Shown: positions 1 through 7,187, counted from the first letter of the stretch. The stretch: 9,418 bases of DNA from Methylobacter sp. (GCA_003158415.1 PMJA01000251.1:14163-23580), one strand, 5' to 3'. The notes: generated by a model not told the origin, from the letters alone. Numbers and translations: made by a program.

Positions 1-1
1 C

Positions 2-706
2 TTCCCTTATACCTTAAGGGAATCGCTGATACACATGGAAGAAAACCAACAAGTCAAATTGCGGGTTTTAAACGGCCATACCGAAACCTTTGCCCTGCAT
101 ATACATGGACATAAACCGACCGTCACTCATTACGACGGCGTAGATAACGGCCCCGGCTCCTATATCCAGCGCGATGTCCACGGCATGGCGCCGGCACAAC
201 GCCTGGATCTGTCATTAAGCGGCGTGGATGACGGCTTGAACAGCTTCGGTCAAGGCATCTGGATGTTCCATGACCATGTTGAAAAATCGTTTACCACCAA
301 TGGCCACGGCGAAGGCGGCGATATTAGCTTAGTCGTCTATAAAGGCTTTGTTGATGACAGAGGCATACCTTCGGCCCACGGCATGAGTCTGGCGCCGTAT
401 TTCTCCAAATCCTTATGGCAAGGCAAATATCCTATCTGGCAGGATTATGACGGCTTTCGCAGCCTAGGCTTACCTGACCTGCAAGCCGAAGTTACGCCCG
501 CCAAAGTGGCCGTGCAAACAGCGCCGGTCAAAGCCTCGGAAGCGGCATTAACCCAACAACAAAGCCCATCAGCCCTGGGGCGCTTGTTTGATGGCTTGGT
601 GTTGGGCTTGCTGGGTTATGCAGTGGTCGCCAAGCGCCGCCCGCTAATTGCTTTTGCGTTAAAACTATTTGATCTTGCGCGTAGCAAACTGGTAAAAAAA
701 GGTTAA
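2..706 (+). CDS. Multicopper oxidase, C-terminal part (5' end outside window)
   Basis: The reading frame is open from base 2, so the ATG at 35 is probably internal and the gene starts upstream of the window. Counting from that ATG, an LHIHGH motif (residues 21-26) and a WMFHDH motif (76-81) followed by EKSFTTNG are the histidine copper-ligand motifs of the cupredoxin-fold multicopper oxidase family, which oxidises metals or organic substrates outside the cytoplasm. The second motif reads H-D-H instead of H-C-H, and the visible part contains no cysteine, so a type 1 copper cysteine is absent here and would have to lie upstream. After the cupredoxin fold comes a linker rich in Ala, Val and Gln (about 150-180). 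It is followed by one hydrophobic segment (about 184-199) and a basic tail ending KKG, which suggests C-terminal membrane anchoring. Family assignment is firm; substrate is unknown. Confidence 0.82.
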   Translation, partial: FPYTLRESLIHMEENQQVKLRVLNGHTETFALHIHGHKPTVTHYDGVDNGPGSYIQRDVHGMAPAQRLDLSLSGVDDGLNSFGQGIWMFHDHVEKSFTTNGHGEGGDISLVVYKGFVDDRGIPSAHGMSLAPYFSKSLWQGKYPIWQDYDGFRSLGLPDLQAEVTPAKVAVQTAPVKASEAALTQQQSPSALGRLFDGLVLGLLGYAVVAKRRPLIAFALKLFDLARSKLVKKG

Positions 707-710
707 AAAC

Positions 711-848
711 GTAGGTCGGGTTAGTCCTGTAGGCCGGAATAAGCCTGTTCGAGCGCAAGCGAAAACTGGCGATTCCGGCATACCGATGCACGAATCTGCC
801 GGAAACACCCACCCTGCGCTACGCGCGGGCGGCCTTATTCCGGCCTAC
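711..848. repeat. Inverted repeat element with 15-bp perfect arms
   Basis: GTAGGCCGGAATAAG at 729-743 is the exact reverse complement of 834-848. The 90 bp between the arms contains no convincing gene. A GTAGGTCGGGTTAG stretch at 711-724 precedes it and shares GTCGGGTTAG with the separate palindrome at 901-927, so the interval looks like one repeat inserted into or abutting another. It lies between the convergent ends of the multicopper oxidase gene and recQ, where such palindromes may act in transcription termination or mRNA stabilisation. Whether it is mobile or merely REP-like cannot be told from one copy. Confidence 0.7.
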
Positions 849-877
849 GCTAGACTGATGTGAAGAACAAAAACTGC

Positions 878-897
878 GCTGGCTCCCAAACTCCAGC
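878..897. repeat. Short palindrome GCTGG-N10-CCAGC
   Basis: GCTGG (878-882) pairs with CCAGC (893-897) around the loop CTCCCAAACT. The motif resembles short dispersed palindromes that I recall from intergenic regions of methylotroph genomes. One copy is seen here, so its repeat nature is an inference. Confidence 0.4.
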
Positions 898-900
898 CCT

Positions 901-927
901 GTCGGGTTAGCGATAGCGTAACCCGAC
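901..927. repeat. REP-like palindrome with 9-bp arms
   Basis: GTCGGGTTA (901-909) is perfectly complementary to TAACCCGAC (919-927), with the 9-nt loop GCGATAGCG. The left arm recurs at 714-722. The hairpin sits 18 bp beyond the recQ stop codon (recQ is on the minus strand) and has no T-tract, so it is REP-like and not a standard terminator, though it could protect the 3' end of the recQ transcript. Confidence 0.65.
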
Positions 928-944
928 ACTTATGGCATTGATAC

Positions 945-3074
945 TTAAGCTGTTTGCTGCTGCAAAGCCGCCCTCACACAACGCAATACGCCGTAACTGT
1001 ATTGCCCGTCAAACAGCTCATATACCGGCTTAAGCGCGTTTTGTTGCTCTTTAGGTAAACTCAAAATAGCTTCCTCTATCCGCTTGATGTCCTGCTCCGG
1101 CAACTCCACGACATCCTTCAATACGAGCTGGCCTTGCTCCAGCGCTTGCGAGAGATGATTATAAATAGTGTCCTCTTTCAATGCCCGCTTTTGAGCAAGT
1201 TGTTGTACGCTGTAACCCAGTTTGAACAATTCCACCGACTCCATCACCGTATCCGGCACAGCGTGGTCACCTGCATGCTCGCTGATGACCGCTAAAAACT
1301 GGTCGCCATAGAGTTCCAGTTTACGTGCCCCGACACCCGACAATAAGGCCATTTGCTTACGATTAATAGGTCTTGCTTCCAGCATAGCCATCAAGGTGGC
1401 GTCATGGAAAATAACATAAGGCGGTACATCCTGAGCATCGGCAATCTCACGACGCTTGGCGCGTAAAGCGTCCCATAGCGCGGCGTTGCCGTCATGACTG
1501 TCCGCCGACCGCCCCGCCGATTTCTTGCCGGACTTGGTTTTTTCCGGTTTTATATCCTTGCGCAAGATCAGTTGCTGCTCGCCGCGCAATATCGGACGGC
1601 AGGCGTCGGTCAGTTGCAATACGCCGAAATGATCGAAATTGACGGCCACCAGGCCGCGTGCGACCAACTGTCTGAATACCGAAGACCATTGCTGTTCATC
1701 CAGCGCCTTGCCGATGCCGAACGTGGATTGTTTGTCGTGACCGAATCCGACAATGCGCTCGGTCGCCTTGCCGCGTAATACCTCAATCAGATAGCCCACG
1801 CCGAAGCGTTGGCCGGTGCGGTAGATACACGATAAGGCTTGCTGCGCCACCAGCGTGCCGTCCCAGGTTTCCACCGTTTCCAAACAGGTGTCGCAATTAT
1901 TGCAAGGCTGTTCGAGATGATCGCCAAAATAATGTAGCAACGCCTGACGGCGGCAATGCACTTGCTCGCACAGCGCCAGCATGGCGTCGAGCTTGTGCAA
2001 TTCCAGCCGTTTATGCGCCTCATCGGCGTTAGAATCCGCCAGCATGCGCCGCAACGTGATGACATCCTGCAAACCGTAAGCCATCCAGGCGTTGGCGGGT
2101 AAACCGTCACGCCCGCCCCGGCCAGTTTCCTGATAATAAGCTTCCACGCTTTTGGGCAAATCCAGATGCGCCACAAAACGCACATTGGGTTTATCGATAC
2201 CCATACCGAAAGCGATTGTGGCGACGATGACCAAACCGTCTTCCATTAAAAACCGGTGTTGATGCTGGGCCCGTAAGTCACTGGGCATACCGGCATGATA
2301 GGCCAGGGCGTTAACGCCTTTAGTTCTGAGCCATTCGGCGGTTTCATCCACTTTTTTACGCGACAAACAATAAACGATGCCGGAATCTCCGGCATGTTCG
2401 GCCTGGATAAAATCCATTAATTGTAGTCGGGCGTTTTGTTTCTGCACAATCCGATAGCGGATATTGGGGCGGTCAAAACCGCTAAGATACAGCGGCGCTT
2501 GCTCCAGTTGCAATCGCAGGATAATTTCCTGGCGGGTTTTTTCGTCGGCGGTCGCCGTCAGGGCGATACGGGGAATCCTTGGGAACTGTTCATGCAGCAT
2601 GGACAGCTGCAAATAATTCGACCGGAAGTCGTGCCCCCATTGCGACACGCAATGAGCCTCATCGATAGCGAATAAGGCGATCTGGATGCGTGCAAACAAA
2701 GCTCCGGTGCGCGCCGAGGTCAGCCGTTCTGGCGCTATATACAGCAAATCCAGCTCGTTATTAAGTAACTGCTGTTCAATACTCCGCGCTTCTTCCGTGG
2801 ATAATGTGGAATTAAGAAAAGCCGCTTTTACACCCAACTGAAGTAACGCGCTCACCTGATCCTGCATTAAGGCAATCAGCGGAGAAATAACGATACCGAC
2901 ACCCGGCCTGATTAAGGCGGGAATCTGGTAGCACAACGATTTACCGCCGCCGGTCGGCATTAACACCAGTGCATCCTGCCCGGCCAACAACTGTTCAATG
3001 ACTTCCTGTTGCTGTCCTCTAAAACTATCATAGCCGAAAACAGCTTTAAGTATTTCTATGGGCTTCTTATTCAA
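945..3074 (-). CDS. recQ: ATP-dependent DNA helicase RecQ with C-terminal extension
   Basis: RecQ is a 3'-5' superfamily 2 helicase acting in recombination and repair of stalled forks. Residue numbers count from the GTG at 3089. Visible are Walker A MPTGGGKS (about 44-51), the DEAH box (143-146) with the [11 protein letters not shown] aromatic-rich loop, and motif [12 protein letters not shown]. The zinc-binding cysteines of the RQC region lie near 378, 395, 398 and 401, followed by a winged helix. An HRDC domain (about 530-605) contains the [12 protein letters not shown] signature. About 100 further residues hold a helix-turn-helix-like stretch ([21 protein letters not shown]), so the protein is about 100 residues longer than the 609-residue E. 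coli enzyme. Start: the frame allows GTG at 3089, but GGGGAG at 3085-3080 lies 5 nt before a TTG at 3074, whereas the GTG has only a weak upstream signal. I chose TTG; GTG remains possible. Confidence 0.95.
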   Translation of the reverse strand: MNKKPIEILKAVFGYDSFRGQQQEVIEQLLAGQDALVLMPTGGGKSLCYQIPALIRPGVGIVISPLIALMQDQVSALLQLGVKAAFLNSTLSTEEARSIEQQLLNNELDLLYIAPERLTSARTGALFARIQIALFAIDEAHCVSQWGHDFRSNYLQLSMLHEQFPRIPRIALTATADEKTRQEIILRLQLEQAPLYLSGFDRPNIRYRIVQKQNARLQLMDFIQAEHAGDSGIVYCLSRKKVDETAEWLRTKGVNALAYHAGMPSDLRAQHQHRFLMEDGLVIVATIAFGMGIDKPNVRFVAHLDLPKSVEAYYQETGRGGRDGLPANAWMAYGLQDVITLRRMLADSNADEAHKRLELHKLDAMLALCEQVHCRRQALLHYFGDHLEQPCNNCDTCLETVETWDGTLVAQQALSCIYRTGQRFGVGYLIEVLRGKATERIVGFGHDKQSTFGIGKALDEQQWSSVFRQLVARGLVAVNFDHFGVLQLTDACRPILRGEQQLILRKDIKPEKTKSGKKSAGRSADSHDGNAALWDALRAKRREIADAQDVPPYVIFHDATLMAMLEARPINRKQMALLSGVGARKLELYGDQFLAVISEHAGDHAVPDTVMESVELFKLGYSVQQLAQKRALKEDTIYNHLSQALEQGQLVLKDVVELPEQDIKRIEEAILSLPKEQQNALKPVYELFDGQYSYGVLRCVRAALQQQTA

Positions 3075-3122
3075 CGCCTCTCCCCGCACTACGATAATAT
3101 TTCTTCAATCGGTTAAACCCTT

Positions 3123-3140
3123 TATAATAAGCCGATTATA
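3123..3140. promoter_or_regulatory. Face-to-face -10 boxes of the divergent recQ and gshA promoters
   Basis: TATAAT at 3123-3128 reads toward gshA, and ATTATA at 3135-3140 is TATAAT on the minus strand reading toward recQ. The two are separated by 6 bp and form a palindrome. Predicted starts would give leaders of roughly 35 nt for gshA and 40-55 nt for recQ. No good -35 matches are visible (TTTCTT at 3100-3105 for gshA is poor). Two polymerases could not occupy both elements at once, so the promoters may compete. Confidence 0.5.
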
Positions 3141-3169
3141 CAGGACAGCAGGGAACACACGCCCACTCT

Positions 3170-4756
3170 ATGACTCATTTTAATAATCAGCTTACGCCCC
3201 GCCTGGAACAAATCCTGGCAAACGGCCATCAGCACCTGCTCTGCGGGGGCTTTAAAGGGATAGAAAAAGAAAGCCTGCGTATCGCCAAAGACGGTTTAAT
3301 CGCCCAAACACCGCATCCCGCCGCATTAGGTTCGGCGCTAACGCATCCGACGATCACCACGGACTATTCCGAAGCGCTGATTGAACTCATTACGCCGCCG
3401 TTTGCCGATGTCAAAGACACGCTGGCGTATCTGCATCAAGTACACCAGTTTGTTTACGAACATCTGGATGATGAAATCTTGCTGGACGCCAGCATGCCCT
3501 GTGGTATTGATGGCGATGACAGCATACCCATCGCCGAATACGGATCGTCCAACATAGGCCGCATGAAACATGTTTACCGGCACGGCTTGTGGCATCGTTA
3601 CGGCCGGACTATGCAGTCCATCGCCGGCATCCATTTTAATTATTCGGCGCCGGAAAACCTGTTAATGGCTTTGCATGAACAAGAACGCAGCCCACTTAGC
3701 CTGGAACACTACACCAATGACGCCTACTTCGGTTTAATCCGAAATTTTCAGCGTATAGGATGGTTAATCCTGTATTTATTCGGTGCATCACCGGCCATTT
3801 GTAAAAACTTCTTCAAAAGCCGCCCGGCATTGATGGCGCAATTTGAAGAATTCGATAACGGTACGCTTTATCACCCTTATGCTACCTCATTACGCATGAG
3901 CGATATAGGCTACAAAAGTAAAAACCAGGCCAATCTGAGAATTGATTACAATTCCTTATCCGGCTATGTCGATAGCCTGAGCGCCGCCATCGCGACGCCC
4001 TATCCGGAATATGAGCACATCGGCGTTGTTGTTAACGGCGAATACCGCCAACTTAACAGCAATATCCTGCAAATTGAAAACGAGTTTTACAGCACCATCC
4101 GGCCCAAGCAAATTATCAACTCCGGCGAAAAACCGACCCTGGCGCTAAAGCGGCGCGGTGTGCGCTATATCGAAATACGCTCTTTGGATCTGGATTTGTT
4201 CAATCCCATAGGCATAGACATTGCAAAAGCCCGTTTTATAGAAGCACTGTTACTGAGCTGTTTGCTTAAAGACAGCCCGAAAATGTCGGATCTGGATCAT
4301 CAGGTCAATAACGCCAATCAGCTGGCAGTTGCCAATTTCGGCAGAAAACCCGGTCTGGAACTCAACAAAGGCGAGCTAGCAATAGGCTTACAGGATTGGG
4401 CCACGGAAATTCTTGATGCCATGCAGCCGATCTGCGCAATACTCGATAACGGGGACGAAGGCCAACCGTACAGCGCCTCCTTGGCTAGTCAGCAATTGTT
4501 AGTCAAAAATCCGGATTTAACGGCATCGGCACGCATACTGGACGGCATGACTCAAACAGGATACCCTTTCAGCCGTTTTGCACTCAATAAATCAGCCGAA
4601 CATGCGCGGTATTTTAGCCTTAACAAGCTGGATAAAACCCATACCCAGCAGTTTAACGAGATGGCTAAGCAGTCGCTGGACAAGCAGCGGGAACTCGAAA
4701 GCAAAAAGCAAATCCCTTTCGATGAGTTCTTGACGCAGTATTTTGCGCAACAATAA
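3170..4756 (+). CDS. gshA: Glutamate-cysteine ligase (gamma-glutamylcysteine synthetase), GshA
   Basis: GshA catalyses the ATP-dependent joining of glutamate and cysteine, the first and rate-setting step of glutathione synthesis in the cytoplasm. At 528 residues it is close to the 518-residue E. coli enzyme and collinear with it. Shared stretches include GIEKESLRI (30-38), ALGSALTHP then ITTDYSEALIELITP (about 52-76), ASMPCGID, the EYGSSNIGRMK and YGRTMQSIAGIHFNYS segments, LFGASPAIC, PYATSLRMSDIGY, LQIENEFYSTIRPK, and SGE (318) followed by YIEIRSLDLDLFNPIGID. The late NPDLTASARIL stretch is also conserved. It belongs to the gammaproteobacterial type 1 GCS family, not the plant-like family. 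The ATG at 3170 is preceded by only a weak ribosome site (AGGGAA too far upstream). A hairpin with a T-tract follows, so it is probably monocistronic. Confidence 0.96.
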   Translation: MTHFNNQLTPRLEQILANGHQHLLCGGFKGIEKESLRIAKDGLIAQTPHPAALGSALTHPTITTDYSEALIELITPPFADVKDTLAYLHQVHQFVYEHLDDEILLDASMPCGIDGDDSIPIAEYGSSNIGRMKHVYRHGLWHRYGRTMQSIAGIHFNYSAPENLLMALHEQERSPLSLEHYTNDAYFGLIRNFQRIGWLILYLFGASPAICKNFFKSRPALMAQFEEFDNGTLYHPYATSLRMSDIGYKSKNQANLRIDYNSLSGYVDSLSAAIATPYPEYEHIGVVVNGEYRQLNSNILQIENEFYSTIRPKQIINSGEKPTLALKRRGVRYIEIRSLDLDLFNPIGIDIAKARFIEALLLSCLLKDSPKMSDLDHQVNNANQLAVANFGRKPGLELNKGELAIGLQDWATEILDAMQPICAILDNGDEGQPYSASLASQQLLVKNPDLTASARILDGMTQTGYPFSRFALNKSAEHARYFSLNKLDKTHTQQFNEMAKQSLDKQRELESKKQIPFDEFLTQYFAQQ

Positions 4757-4777
4757 GGCGACTCTAACAAAAGAATC

Positions 4778-4856
4778 GTCCACGAAAAGCACGAAAGATC
4801 TTCTAACACACTCTTTTCGGTTACTTTTTTCGTGCCTTTCGTGGACTTATTTTTTA
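4778..4856 (+). terminator. 19-bp inverted repeat with T-tract between gshA and cysH
   Basis: The arm at 4778-4796 (GTCCACGAAAAGCACGAAA) is complementary to 4828-4846 in 18 of 19 positions, with a 31-nt loop. TTATTTTTT follows directly, so the structure could stop gshA transcription. The CACGAAA-type sequence also resembles dispersed palindromic repeats of proteobacterial genomes. A mobile miniature repeat recruited as terminator is a reasonable reading. No target-site duplication was established. Confidence 0.55.
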
Positions 4857-4901
4857 GCTTGGCTTTCACCGTCTCCAATAACATAGAACACAAGCACCGC
4901 C

Positions 4902-5624
4902 ATGACAATTTTCGATATAGAGCAGTTACAAACCGAATTAGCCGATAAAAATCCGCGTACCATCCTAAAAAAAGCGTTGGCGCTGTTTGATAACATCGCT
5001 ATTTCTTTCAGCGGCGCCGAAGATGTGGTGCTGATAGACATGGCCTTAAAAATCAGAAAAGACATACAAGTATTTTCTTTAGACACCGGGCGCTTGCATC
5101 CCGAAACCTATCGCTATATAGAAAAAGTCAGAAAATATTATGGGATAGACATTGAATTATTAACCCCCGACAGGGATATGCTGGACAGCTTTGTAAAAGC
5201 CAAAGGCCTGTTCAGCTTTTATGAAGAGGGTCACCAGCAATGTTGCGGCATACGCAAGGTTGAACCCTTAAAACGCAAACTGGCGCAAGTTGATGCCTGG
5301 ATTACCGGCCAACGCAAAGATCAAAGCCTGGATACGCGGCAAGACTTACCCGAAGTGCAAATAGATACCGCATTTTCCACTGCCGAACGGCCATTGATTA
5401 AATTTAATCCTTTATTAAACTGGAATTCAGCGCAAGTCTGGGATCATATAACAGCCTATCAACTGCCTTATAACGAATTGCATGAACAAGGCTATATCAG
5501 CATAGGCTGCGAACCTTGTACCCGCGCCGTACTGCCCAATCAACATGAAAGAGCCGGTCGCTGGTGGTGGGAGTCAGGCGCTAAAAAAGAATGCGGCCTG
5601 CATGCGGGCAATATAAAAAAATAA
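4902..5624 (+). CDS. cysH: Assimilatory adenylylsulfate (APS) reductase, [4Fe-4S] type
   Basis: The enzyme reduces activated sulfate to sulfite with thioredoxin, in cytoplasmic sulfate assimilation toward cysteine. The 240-residue protein has the nucleotide-binding loop SFSGAEDV (35-42), [13 protein letters not shown] (59-71), and the paired cysteines CC at 114-115 in [19 protein letters not shown] is at 203-206 in [12 protein letters not shown], and the catalytic cysteine is C231 in KKECGLHAG. The CC plus CxxC set binds a [4Fe-4S] cluster and marks APS reductases such as that of Pseudomonas aeruginosa. The E. coli PAPS reductase lacks these four cysteines, so the preferred substrate here should be APS. 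The ATG at 4902 is the sensible start because homology begins close to it, although no clear Shine-Dalgarno precedes it. No other sulfate-assimilation gene is in the window. Confidence 0.95.
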   Translation: MTIFDIEQLQTELADKNPRTILKKALALFDNIAISFSGAEDVVLIDMALKIRKDIQVFSLDTGRLHPETYRYIEKVRKYYGIDIELLTPDRDMLDSFVKAKGLFSFYEEGHQQCCGIRKVEPLKRKLAQVDAWITGQRKDQSLDTRQDLPEVQIDTAFSTAERPLIKFNPLLNWNSAQVWDHITAYQLPYNELHEQGYISIGCEPCTRAVLPNQHERAGRWWWESGAKKECGLHAGNIKK

Positions 5625-5742
5625 ACCTTCTACCCATCAAGCGGGATAGTTTTAGATAAGCTCGGAGAGCATGTTGCCTTAAGTTGGCGACCATCATAAG
5701 TCTTATTTCGGCATCAATTTCGCCCTGTTCGTTTTCAAAATA

Positions 5743-6492
5743 ATGAACCATTCAACAGCGTTAAATTCATCGACTACCAAAGCAGCGGTTACTTGCGCAA
5801 ACTGTAACCTAGATAATTTGTGCATTCCTAAAGGGCTGGCCCGGTCGGAAGTGGGTGAACTCGCCTTATTGGTAAACCGGAACAACATACGTCAAAAGGG
5901 CGAGGCCCTATACCATGCAGGCAGCCCATTTCGTGGACTGATAGCCCTGCGTTCCGGCAGTGCCAAATTAATGAGTTTTGACTCAAACGGCAATGATCTG
6001 GTGGTTGATTTTATTTTGCCGGGAGAAATACTGGGTTTTGACGGCTTATCTTCGCAAATCCATAACTGCACGGCTATCGCCTTAGAAACCGTCAATTATT
6101 GCCATTTACCGGCTCATAAAATAGATCTATTGGCCACCAATACACCCGGCTTAAGTCAAATATTGCTGCAAAGATCCTGTAATCAGTTTGATTCTCAGGT
6201 ACAAAAGGTGATGCTAAGTCGAAGATCTGCGGAAGAGCGCGTAGCTTGCTTCATTCTGCATATTTCAGATCGCTTGAAAATACGCGGCTATTCCGAGATG
6301 GAATTTCGCCTGAGTATGTCGCGGGAAGAAATAGGAAATCATTTAGGCATCGCGCATGAAACGGTGAGTCGAATCATCCATCTCTTTCAAGCGCGGAAAC
6401 TGATAGAGGTCAAATCCAAGCAATTGAAAATAACCAATAAAAAAGAGCTGTTTAACTTTTATACAACTTATTCATTAAACAGCCCAAGATAA
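5743..6492 (+). CDS. fnr: Fnr-type oxygen-sensing transcriptional regulator (Crp/Fnr family)
   Basis: This cytoplasmic regulator has an N-terminal cysteine cluster, a cyclic-nucleotide-like beta barrel and a C-terminal helix-turn-helix. C18, C21 and C27 (C-x2-C-x5-C) and C120 reproduce the spacing of E. coli Fnr C20, C23, C29 and C122. All four [4Fe-4S] ligands are therefore present and true oxygen sensing is expected. The dimerisation helix is around 134-165. The recognition helix IGNHLGIAHETVSRII keeps E206, S209 and R210, equivalent to the E. coli residues that read TTGAT-N4-ATCAA. The 249-residue length is typical. The ATG at 5743 is the only standard start, because an in-frame TAA lies about 63 bp upstream with no ATG, GTG or TTG between, yet it lacks a clear ribosome site. 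A poor FNR-like sequence at 5684-5697 is not enough to claim autoregulation. Likely targets nearby are the boxes at 6803 and 6852. Confidence 0.93.
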   Translation: MNHSTALNSSTTKAAVTCANCNLDNLCIPKGLARSEVGELALLVNRNNIRQKGEALYHAGSPFRGLIALRSGSAKLMSFDSNGNDLVVDFILPGEILGFDGLSSQIHNCTAIALETVNYCHLPAHKIDLLATNTPGLSQILLQRSCNQFDSQVQKVMLSRRSAEERVACFILHISDRLKIRGYSEMEFRLSMSREEIGNHLGIAHETVSRIIHLFQARKLIEVKSKQLKITNKKELFNFYTTYSLNSPR

Positions 6493-6590
6493 CGAGAATT
6501 TATTTGAACTTCGGCACTCGAAAAATCAAAGAAAGGCTTTAAGCAGTGCGGTAAACGGTAAAACGAAAATTACGACTGTGAGGAATAGCC

Positions 6591-6758
6591 TTATTTTCTA
6601 TAGGCTGAATTAGCGGAATCTTCAGCAATCGCTTTTGCAGAAGATTCGTACTTGCCATGTTCATTGCTTTTAATAACAACCACTGTAATAACCACTGCTA
6701 AAACAAGACCGGCCACATAATACCAAAAGTAATCTTTTTCTTGAGTGTTAGTACTCAT
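6591..6758 (-). CDS. Small single-pass membrane protein, 55 residues, unknown function
   Basis: ATG at 6758-6756 is preceded by GGAGA (6770-6766) at a 7-nt distance, an excellent ribosome site, and the frame ends at TAA 6593-6591. The peptide starts MSTNTQEKDYFWYY, then has one hydrophobic helix (VAGLVLAVVITVVVI, residues 15-29). A hydrophilic tail of about 26 residues rich in Ser, Ala, Lys and Glu follows. The short N-terminus without strong positive charge and the KSNEHGK after the helix suggest an N-out topology, but this is uncertain. Two FNR-like boxes lie upstream, so expression under low oxygen is likely. Size and control recall accessory subunits of terminal oxidases or other respiratory complexes, but I see no sequence match to CydX or CcoQ. 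No function is claimed. Confidence 0.72.
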   Translation of the reverse strand: MSTNTQEKDYFWYYVAGLVLAVVITVVVIKSNEHGKYESSAKAIAEDSANSAYRK

Positions 6759-6802
6759 ATTCAATTCTCCATCAATAGTTAAATATAGATTAAAGGAAAT
6801 CG

Positions 6803-6816
6803 CTGATTGACATCAA
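6803..6816 (-). promoter_or_regulatory. FNR-like box, proximal
   Basis: On the minus strand the sequence is TTGAT-GTCA-ATCAG, matching 9 of 10 consensus positions of TTGAT-N4-ATCAA. Its centre is 51 bp upstream of the ATG at 6758. If transcription starts near 6817 it would sit just downstream of the start and repress. If a promoter lies closer to the gene it could activate instead, although the best nearby -10 candidate (TATATT, 6787-6782) is about 25 bp from the box centre, shorter than usual. Confidence 0.55.
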
Positions 6817-6824
6817 CGGCGTCT

Positions 6825-6830
6825 ATTTAA
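6825..6830 (-). promoter_or_regulatory. Candidate -10 element of the small membrane protein gene
   Basis: TTAAAT on the minus strand matches 4 of 6 consensus bases. Its centre is 31 bp from the centre of the distal FNR box, the spacing expected for a class II FNR promoter with the box near -41.5. The predicted start is around 6817-6819, giving a leader of about 60 nt. Confidence 0.4.
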
Positions 6831-6851
6831 CCAAAAGATAAGATTCAAAAA

Positions 6852-6865
6852 TTGAGCTAGATCAA
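6852..6865 (-). promoter_or_regulatory. FNR-like box, distal
   Basis: The plus strand reads TTGAG-CTAG-ATCAA, and the minus strand TTGAT-CTAG-CTCAA, a 9 of 10 match to the FNR consensus. It is centred 49 bp upstream of the proximal box and is correctly placed to activate from the -10 element at 6825-6830. The fnr gene lies about 360 bp away. Confidence 0.6.
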
Positions 6866-7043
6866 AAAATTTCTTTATTACCACGGAGAACAGAGGAAAA
6901 CGAAGGCATCAACAATCCCCCTGTCACGCTCTTATCTTGCCAGGCGGCGCTTAACTTAATAGCTATTTTTAAAAAATTGTTAGATAGGTCTAGTTTATTT
7001 TTTTTGTTGATATATAATACACAGCTTACCAAAGTTATCGATT
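6866..7043. other. AT-rich intergenic stretch, no gene seen
   Basis: No supported coding frame is present on either strand. A purine-rich piece with ACCACGGAGAACAGAGGAAA (6882-6901) resembles common dispersed proteobacterial repeats, but only one copy is seen. A good TATAAT at 7013-7018, with no clear -35, precedes the tRNA-like fragment at 7044 by 25 bp. Confidence 0.4.
7013..7018 (+). promoter_or_regulatory. TATAAT -10-like element before the tRNA-Leu fragment
   Basis: A perfect TATAAT ends 25 bp before the degenerate tRNA-Leu 5' half. This is about the same promoter-to-gene spacing as TACAAT (7162-7167) before the intact tRNA gene, so it may be the promoter that once served the lost tRNA copy. 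No convincing -35 lies at 16-18 bp. Confidence 0.35.
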
Positions 7044-7078
7044 GCCTCGGTGAGGAAATGGGTAGACTCAAGGGACTA
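7044..7078 (+). pseudogene. Degenerate 5' half of a tRNA-Leu gene
   Basis: Aligned without gaps to the 5' exon of the intact tRNA-Leu at 7188-7222, this stretch is identical at 26 of 35 positions, including GGTAGAC and the run CAAGGGACT up to the anticodon loop. Similarity stops at the anticodon, exactly where the intron interrupts the intact gene, and no 3' half follows. It has lost pairing partners for the acceptor and anticodon stems, so it cannot make a tRNA. It is probably a relic of a duplicated or replaced tRNA-Leu(UAA) gene. Confidence 0.6.
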
Positions 7079-7099
7079 TTATGTTAGCAACCCTTTTTT
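7070..7099 (+). terminator. Weak hairpin with T-tract at the end of the tRNA-Leu relic
   Basis: AAGGG (7070-7074) can pair with CCCTT (7091-7095), and CTA (7076-7078) with TAG (7085-7087). TTTTTT at 7094-7099 follows or overlaps. The shape is that of a rho-independent terminator, though the stem is interrupted and weak. Confidence 0.35.
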
Positions 7100-7161
7100 A
7101 TGCCAAATCGTTTTAAAAAAGTAAGTGAGGAATTTTTTTAATATAAATTCTTAACTTATGA

Positions 7162-7167
7162 TACAAT
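7162..7167 (+). promoter_or_regulatory. -10 element of the tRNA-Leu gene
   Basis: TACAAT matches 5 of 6 consensus bases and ends 20 bp before the mature tRNA 5' end, a usual distance for stable RNA promoters. The upstream region is very AT-rich, and the -35 (around 7138-7144) is poor. No GC-rich discriminator typical of strongly stringent-controlled tRNA promoters is evident. Confidence 0.4.
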
Positions 7168-7187
7168 GGTTAGCTTAGACCATCCAC

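Noticed and set aside
1787..2185. Long minus-strand ORF inside recQ in another frame
   Set aside because: RecQ is unbroken and conserved here; the Trp/Cys/Arg-rich alternative translation is a frame shadow.
5684..5697. FNR-like box TTGGC-GACC-ATCAT upstream of fnr
   Set aside because: Only 7 of 10 consensus positions match, and one half-site is poor, so autoregulation is not supported.
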